A DNA stretch of 64,000 nucleotides, taken from assembly GCF_052324685.1 (NCBI RefSeq), contig NW_027506876.1, forward strand, positions 1,257,001-1,321,000, read 5' to 3'. The notes below the pieces were generated by a model, which saw only the letters and a program-made list of their open reading frames with translations, searched no databases and had not been told where the DNA came from. This document shows positions 57,342-64,000 of this stretch, piece by piece (positions within the stretch are counted from its first letter, which is position 1; each line of letters starts with the position of its first letter). The stretch is from Brachyhypopomus gauderio. Taxonomy: Eukaryota; Chordata; Actinopteri; Gymnotiformes; Hypopomidae. Position numbers and translations under genes: made by a program.

Positions 57342-58320
57342 TCATACGTTGGCCATTTATCTGTTTGCAATTCAAACGTATTTCAACAATACTTATTTAT
57401 AAACAGAATTATTTCTGAATAACACATTTAATAAACAATAAATGTATATGTATAATATTTACTCGGTTAAGTATAACCTTTAAGTCTCGATCATTTGAAC
57501 CGACACTAAACAGGGATGCCTACAGGAAACTGGTGAGGAAAACTTAGCAACTGTGAATCAAAGAATACAACATCTTACGTGATGGAGGGTGTCATGCTTT
57601 AACTGTACCTGCTGTTGTGGGCTCTGCCATCAACTGTAGCAGTTGGGTGTTAGTGGGAAATGAAAGTAGTTCAGGTCAAGAAAACTGGGTTGAAAAAGTA
57701 AGGTTGACTGCAAAGAAAGTAGCCTTTTCTTTATTACATAAACTGTATGTACTAACACTCTGAACTGAGAAAGATCATTCAAACCAATGGCTTTGTTGTA
57801 TTTATATCCACTTGACTCCACAAAGTGTATCCGATTTTAATCCAAATATTGTGTGTTTTATTTGAGTTAGTTTGTTTCTTTTTGTATTTATTGTGATTAC
57901 CTTGACTAAATGTTTTTCTTGTTCATAAAAAAGAAATACATTTTATAAATCCACTTAATTTCCACAAAATTTCGTTTAATACTGTTTGTTTGTTTTGAGA
58001 ATAAGTTAGTCTGTTGTAAGGATAACCTGTAATCAAATAAGCCTAAAATAATAGTAAATTAAATTTGAATTAGGAAAAAAACCATTCAAACCATATAATT
58101 TTTGAAGAACATGATTCTGTAAAATCCACTGTAATGTTAAATATCATCCTGTCTGAAAGTTTTATAATTAATTCTGTTTGTTGAATATTTTAATTTTTTC
58201 CTCTCCCCATTAGCCAAGTCCATCTTCCTCATCAAATACTGTACCTCAAGTGGATTAAGTGATATCAAGTTTTCTGTATAATGACCTTATAATAATAACA
58301 TAAGCAGTCTTAAACAGGTT
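57342..58320. other. intergenic, nothing recognised
   Basis: AT-rich sequence with no frame, repeat or RNA gene that I can support. Confidence 0.5.
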
Positions 58321-58323
58321 TGC

Positions 58324-58666
58324 TGTTACGCTGGGAGGAGGCAGGCACGATGAGCAGGTGCAGTAACACACAACGTTTAGCTACTGAGTGGACAAATGGT
58401 GAAAGCGCGGCGCGAACAGCGCGAGCACTTAAACAGGTAATACTCACAAGGCACGAGCATTAGACAAAGACGAGCACAAGACACTGCGCGAACAGGTGAT
58501 TATAGGTGATTAACACATACCCTCGTGATCACGAGACAAGGCAGGTGAGACTACGAACACGCTCACAAACGACCCACACCCACGAAACTACAAACATGGT
58601 CATAACTGCACGCAGACAACGTAGCGACACGCCCACAAGGAGGGGTCCGGAGCTGTCACCGTGACA
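58324..58666. mobile_element. GC-rich repeat block, unclassified
   Basis: A compositionally distinct block in AT-rich surroundings that starts TGTTACGCTGGGAGG and ends CACCGTGACA, weakly inverted at the tips. Family not recognised. Confidence 0.3.
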
Positions 58667-59056
58667 TTTGCTATAATAGTTTTAGATTTTTATATTATTT
58701 ATAGATTAAGTATTGTGCTAATGTAATGGTAATGGTAATCCAAGCACTTACATAAAACATACATCGGATTAACACACTAAGAAACACATGAAGACAAGCA
58801 CACGCTCATCTTCAAATCAAATTTCATTGCGTTTCTCTCCAACTGTACAATAACGGTCTGCAGCTGTGTGTTATTTCACCATCAGGTTAATCTGGTCACT
58901 TTCTGAGCATTAGACTGCTGACTGGGTCTTTCCTGGATGGTAGATGTCACTTTTCCTGGTGAAAGATGCAACAGAAATTTTGATATTATAACTGAACAAT
59001 AATAAAAACATTGAAAGTTTCCAATTAATGTCCAGAACAAATCTGCTCAGATTTTT

Positions 59057-59308
59057 ATGAATTCAGATTTGCGATTGTGTTATTTTGGCACAAACAATCA
59101 CAGGTTTCACTACTCTGATGTAAAAATGGATGCAAGCACTTTAATGTTAATTATCCCAGATGTACAGAACAGCAGTGGACCTGAATATGGTTGTTTTAAT
59201 GCTAGACTTTATTCACAGGTTAAAATTAAATGCAGGGTCAGGGGGGAAGGCATGAGACATGAAACATTACATTTGGGTCTAAATCCCAGAGTGTTCCCAC
59301 TCAGGTAA
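59057..59308 (+). pseudogene. possible Ig V-like domain fragment
   Basis: An open frame reads HYSDVKMDASTLMLIIPDVQ then NSSGPEYGCF, which follows the D-A-S-x-L-x-I-x-x-V-x-x-x-x-x-G-x-Y-x-C pattern of the F strand of V-set Ig domains. The upstream half (first Cys and Trp) is not evident in this frame. It could be one exon of a fish innate receptor gene or a relic. Low certainty. Confidence 0.3.
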
Positions 59309-60518
59309 GTGTCATCTGCATGTAATGCGCCTCTGCATGTTATATATTATTGTATATACTGCCACTTCACACAGAATAAATCAGTTCCATAGAGAAGGTT
59401 GAGTTTAAGAGAAGGAGTTCAGAACGTGGACACTCAGAGTGGTCAGCTGTGCTGTACCCAAAGGTCACCCAAAAACAAACCAAACAACAAAACCGTAGCC
59501 AAAGATTTGGTTCATATATGTACATTTTGTATGGAACAGCACAATGCTAGAGTGTCTGAGAGTTTACTAATGTTTCCCCAAGCCCTGCTGAATCCATCTC
59601 GGTCTGTGGTATCAAGCATCCCCGAGCTCTTCAACTGCACATAGCTTTGTTAATGATGTTTGTAACAAATACTTCATGCAAAACCCATAGAGGCATGAAA
59701 GATGCCATAATTGCAATTTGTGCATCTCCAACTGTGTAAAAACTATCCCAGAATGTGTTTTATATATGTTAGCTCTGCATTTAATACTCTGCAGAGACAT
59801 TATACTGCAGTTCTTTAATGCTGTAACATAAAGCTTTTTCAGAATTAAATAACAATAACAGAATTACTTTTAATGGTTTAGAGATTTTCTGAACGATCAC
59901 CTGTAAAGTAGAAATATAAATAAAACCATCTCTGATGGGCTAGTACTGTCTCAATCAACATTTATTTATTTGTTTATTTGTCTTTGTTTATTTGTATTTC
60001 TGTCATGGTATGGCGGGCCCCCTACTGGGGGGTGTTCCAGAAAGCGGGTTAAGTGACTAACTCAGGGTTTGTTAACTCTGAGTTCACTAAAACCCGGAGT
60101 TTCCTGTTCCAGAAAGCGGGTTAAAACAAACTCTATGTCAGTTGCTATAGCAACTTACGCTCTGAACCTAACCTGCTCGCTGGCAGGTTAACTTGGACCT
60201 GACCCAGAGTTACAAACACGTCATCATGACGTGTCCTTTCCTCGAAGATCATGTGGATATTGAAATTCAGTTTATTCGCTGAGTTCTTCGTCGGGAACGC
60301 CTTATAAAACCCCGAATAGACATAGGCCTACTATCATTTTCGGATTTTTTTTTAGTGAACGTTATCGTTTTTCAGCACAATCCAATACTTACATCAATAA
60401 AACTATTAAGCGTCACATTTCAAATATTACACATCGCGGATCAGCCCTAAATATTCTCTCCAGATTGTTATATATCAGTCTTCGTTTTTTGCTAGTGGAA
60501 GTTTTTTTTATAGTGTAG

Positions 60519-61850
60519 AAGATGCGGGATCTGTCAGCAAAGCTACTGTATGTCGGTCTGTCCAAAAACTATGTCTGGCATTAAATTGACTAGTGCCCAG
60601 TTTTGTGGTGTTTCCTGGGCATAAGCCAGTTATGGACATCAAAGAGGAATTCCACAGCATCGTTGGTTTGTCTTTAATTCACACGGACAATAAAGAAATT
60701 AAGCAAAGGAGAAGCAATATATAACGAACTTCATTCCATTTACATTTTAAGGATTTCCTAGAGTGGTTGGCTGCATTGATGGAACCTACATATGCTACCT
60801 ATTACAGCACCATTAGAACATGAAGGTGATTACATAAACAGAAAATCCATCCATAGCATTAATGTACAGGTACTAACCTTTATAATACTTAATGAATAAT
60901 GTACTTATCTTTAATGGTAACAAAACTAACGTAGCTATTGCCACAAGCCACTTTCCCTCAAACTGGACATATATAGACTTACTTCCCCCTGACTATATCT
61001 CAGATTTGCCACCAGTCCAGAGACCAGTCCACCAGCCCTTTGGCACCATGCACCATATACCTGTCCCATTTACTTACCTCACACCCACTCACACACACTG
61101 TACATACTGTACTTATATTTTTATATTTCATACCTTTTTTCATACTTATACTGTTATCTATTTTACATTTTTTAACCTTGCTTATTTAATGTCTATTGCC
61201 TGGCTTTCACCATGACCGTCTTGCACTATGTTGTCCTGCACTATGTTGTATGTAATTGCTGCTGTGATATTTTGTAGTATGTAATTGAACTGAGGCCTAG
61301 CCTAAAAGTGTTTCATTGTGCTGTACAACCCTGTTTCAGCATAATGATAATAAAGTTGAATTGAATTGAACTGACCGTTCTGCCCATCAAGATCATATGT
61401 GATGCTTCCCACCTCATCACAAATGTTGAAGCCAGATGGCCAGGATCCGTGTATGATTCCACACTGTACAACAAATCTGAATAGAGTAGGCCTGAGGTAG
61501 TGCAGTGTAATAGTTAAATTAGTGTAATGCAGTGTAATAGTTAAATCATTGCAAACCCTAGTGTGATTATAGGACACTATGACGGCCTCCTTCATGGAGA
61601 CAGAGGGTATCCCTGCCTGTCCTATAGGCCTACCTTATGACTCCCTATTCAGATCCTGCACCTGGACCACAGTCCCGCTACAATCAGGCCCACAGCAAAA
61701 CCAGGGCAAGAATTTAAATGACCCTAGGAATCCTCGAGGCCAGGTTCCAGTGCCTGAAGGGGCTCAGAGTAACCCCTGATAGGGCGTGCCACATAATAAT
61801 GGCATATGTGGTATTACACAACATTGCAACCATCCAGGAAGAGTGACAGC
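60519..61850 (+). pseudogene. Harbinger (HARBI1-like) transposase relic
   Basis: Recognisable pieces in order: FVVFPGHKPVMDIKEEFHSI, FPRVVGCIDGTYI (first catalytic Asp), GDYINRKSIHSINVQ, ICDASHLITNVEARWPGSVY (second Asp region), GHYDGLLHGDRGYP, LGILEARFQCLKGLRVTP and VVLHNIATIQE. At least one stop (before LVPSF) and several frameshifts; the intron after SINVQ now contains a LINE tail. Confidence 0.85.
61000..61373 (+). mobile_element. LINE 3' end nested in the Harbinger element
   Basis: A 3' UTR-like sequence ending ATAATAAAGTTGAATTGAAT with the repeated TTGAA tail typical of fish L2/CR1-type LINEs. It lies between two parts of the transposase. Confidence 0.65.
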
Positions 61851-62319
61851 CTACCATCTCTGACATGCCCACAGACGAGGAACCTTACATGCATGTGGGT
61901 GACAACAGAGATGGTGGAGTTGTCAGAGACTCCATCTGCAATCACTGCTTTCCACATTAAATCATGCACCAGCACCCACCCCACCCCACCATCCACCCTG
62001 TAACCTTTTAATATACATTACAGTCAAATTCACTGTTATGTTTCATTATTTCATTTTTCTTGTAAATAAATATATTTTAGAATATATTTTAAGAATAAGA
62101 TATAGTTATATACAGCCATACCACTTTGTACTATATTCTTATACTTCATTTTTATCTGATGCCATGTGTGTTTCACACCACTCAGATTAGACCTGGAATC
62201 AGTAAGTGTTCAATTAAAAAATATTTAAAAACTCAATACAGTATTATAAAGGTGGAGAAAATAATAATATAATCGCAACCTTCTGCTAAATATAAAAATA
62301 TCATTTTCACTCACGCATT

Positions 62320-62440
62320 AACTCTGTTGGCAATTTTTTGACATGCTGACTGCCTTTCTCTAGCAGCTACCGCAGTATTACATTTACGTTTAATAATATC
62401 TAAATATTCTGCATACGCAGTCATTAATACTCCTAAGCTA
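62320..62440 (-). pseudogene. Harbinger Myb/SANT-like protein relic
   Basis: Minus-strand translation YAEYLDIIKRKCNTAVAARE then RQSACQKIANRVNA resembles the trihelix domain of the Harbinger accessory DNA-binding protein. Only one exon-sized piece is open. Confidence 0.6.
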
Positions 62441-62715
62441 CAGTGGTGTGAAATACGATGCTCGGCTGATTGTCGCGTTTAAGTCCATGATAAATCCTAT
62501 TTATCTGCGTTCCATTAAGAATGCCTTTTATAGTTACGCGTGAACGCGCTTCTGTCTGGGTCAACCTACTCAGAGTTGAGCGACCCTGATTACTTTAACT
62601 CCGATCAGCCGTTTTGGAACCGAAAACTCTGAGTATGTCAGATCGGGGTAAGACAACTCAGAGTTCAGGGTTAAGTTTAGAGTTTGTTAACCCCGCTTTC
62701 TGGAATACCCCCCTG

Positions 62716-64000
62716 GTCGCCTCCATCCACAGCAGCAGTTGTCTTGTTGTTGTGTTGTGTTCGTCCCTCAGGTGGGCGGAGCCCGTGATCCGTCTCACCT
62801 AAGGGTCGTTTATTTGTCTATATTGGCGCATTTCCACTAGGGCCTGCTTGGCGCGGCACGGTTCGATACGGATCGATTCGCAACGGAACAGTACGGTCGC
62901 GTTGTGTTTCCATTACAATGGTGGACCAACACAATGTGGGTGGAGTCTCTGTTGGCGCGCGGGTTGTAGTGTCGTGACATAATTTGTATGTGACCACAAC
63001 ACCGGTCGATGCCCCTTAACACATAGCATTATTGTATCTTATTTATCTTTATCTTCATTATTGTATGTGGTTGCTCTAATTATTGATAATAATTTGGTAT
63101 TACTCAAACAGGCTGAACACACCCTGCATAAAAAGCATCAGTCATACAATCAAATGAAATCAAACTTTATTATGAAATATAGATATTTAAAGTACAACAT
63201 ATGTAAATAATATAGTTATAGTTAAAAAAGTGCAAAAAGCAAATTACCTAAAAATAACGTATAGCTTTATATGAAATAAATATTTATAGTACTACAAGCA
63301 ACATTTTGTGTGCTTTTACTGGCGTCTGTCTCGCTTGGTGTTCACAAGTTCGCCAAGCACCCCGAGGAAAGCCCGGTTGAAGGAAACATTTTCCGCCAAC
63401 TCCACTCGCCTCGTCAGTGGAAGGGGAATCTTGAACGTAAAAAATAACAAATATTAAACACAAGCATTCCAGTGAAAGCAACAACAATATAGCGTAACTG
63501 CACAAAATGTGTAGCACGTCATCGCTGCTCATGCTTTGTTTATGGCAGTAGCGAACCGTGACCTTTAAACCTGGGCCCGCTACCCCCCCCCCCCCAACCC
63601 CCCCCCCCCCCCCCCCCCCCCCCGCGCGAAATTTTTCCCTTTCTTAATAAACTGCAAAAAAGAAAAACTGAGACGACAGCAGGGGCGGACTGGGGAGAAA
63701 AAGTGGCCCGGGAGTTCCTGACAGACTGGCCCACTAATATATATATATATATATCTGTATGTGTGTGTGTATTAGTGTTGCCACCTGTCCCGGTTTTACC
63801 GGGCTGTCCCGGTTTGTCCCGGTTATTCTTCTTTTTAATATTCGGTCCCGGCAAAAAACTTAGGTTAGTTCAAACCACGATTCAGACTGTTCCTGCACAC
63901 TTTAAATCTGTTTTTTTTTTATCGCTGTGTCCATTTTAAACCCCTCCGGTAACATTTTACGTTCGCCACCCCCCCCCCCTTACGTTCGCCCCAAGTTGTT
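62716..64000. other. repeat debris and simple sequence
   Basis: Pieces of several elements: GCGCATTTCCACTAGGGC at 62826, a poly(C) run at 63576-63623, (AT)n/(GT)n at 63738-63772, and CACCTGTCCCGGTTTTACCG at 63782. None is complete enough to classify. Confidence 0.45.

Larger units (their letters stand above)
60028..62712 (+). mobile_element. PIF/Harbinger transposon with two gene relics
   Basis: TIRs GGGGGTGTTCCAGAAAGCGG and, inverted, GGGGGTATTCCAGAAAGCGG. Target duplication CTG (60025-60027, 62713-62715), the CWG preferred by this family. Plus strand carries a broken transposase, minus strand a Myb/SANT-like relic, the usual two-gene Harbinger layout. A LINE 3' end is nested inside. Confidence 0.9.

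Noticed and set aside
55931..64000. KNTC1, expected next to RSRC2 from human synteny
   Set aside because: No exon resembling it is seen; the region is repeats and unassigned sequence, so the gene is either further right or elsewhere.

Overview
The window is a stretch of a vertebrate, almost certainly teleost, nuclear genome: spliced genes with GT-AG introns, large introns, intact and broken Tc1, hAT and PIF/Harbinger DNA transposons, L2/CR1-type LINE fragments and many minisatellites. I cannot name the species; the fish-type LINE/SINE 3' tails would suit an otophysan. All product names come from recalled protein families; no search was run.

Layout. Three minus-strand genes follow one another in the order known from human 12q24.31: clip1 (1168 to about 30.4 kb, its 3' end lying beyond the left edge), zcchc8 (34.4-41.0 kb, complete) and rsrc2 (49.7-55.9 kb, complete). 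A plus-strand gene that I do not recognise (43.2-45.2 kb, three exons, 334 aa, own poly(A) signal) lies head-to-head with zcchc8. Positions 45.6-48.7 kb hold a Tc1 element nested in an older Tc1. The right 8 kb holds a hAT element, a two-gene Harbinger element with a LINE nested in it, a possible Ig-domain fragment and other repeat debris. The left 7 kb is a pile of nested hAT/Tc1 elements inside a clip1 intron.

Gene roles. CLIP1 is a microtubule plus-end tracker, ZCCHC8 is the scaffold of the nuclear exosome targeting (NEXT) complex, and RSRC2 is an SR-type nuclear protein. Nothing suggests they are co-functional; the linkage is conserved synteny.

Most striking points: (1) a 5.7-kb array of about 173 copies of a 33-bp unit that begins exactly at a clip1 5' splice site, so every unit carries a copy of that splice site; (2) an AT-AC U12-type intron, and probably a second U12-type intron, in zcchc8; (3) a full-length Tc1 transposase gene inserted into the catalytic Asp/Glu segment of another Tc1; (4) a minisatellite amplified from the conserved RT tail of a LINE; (5) a 58-nt clip1 micro-exon whose use appears mutually exclusive, by reading frame, with an alternative donor; (6) an in-frame 24-bp coding repeat between the CLIP1 CAP-Gly domains.
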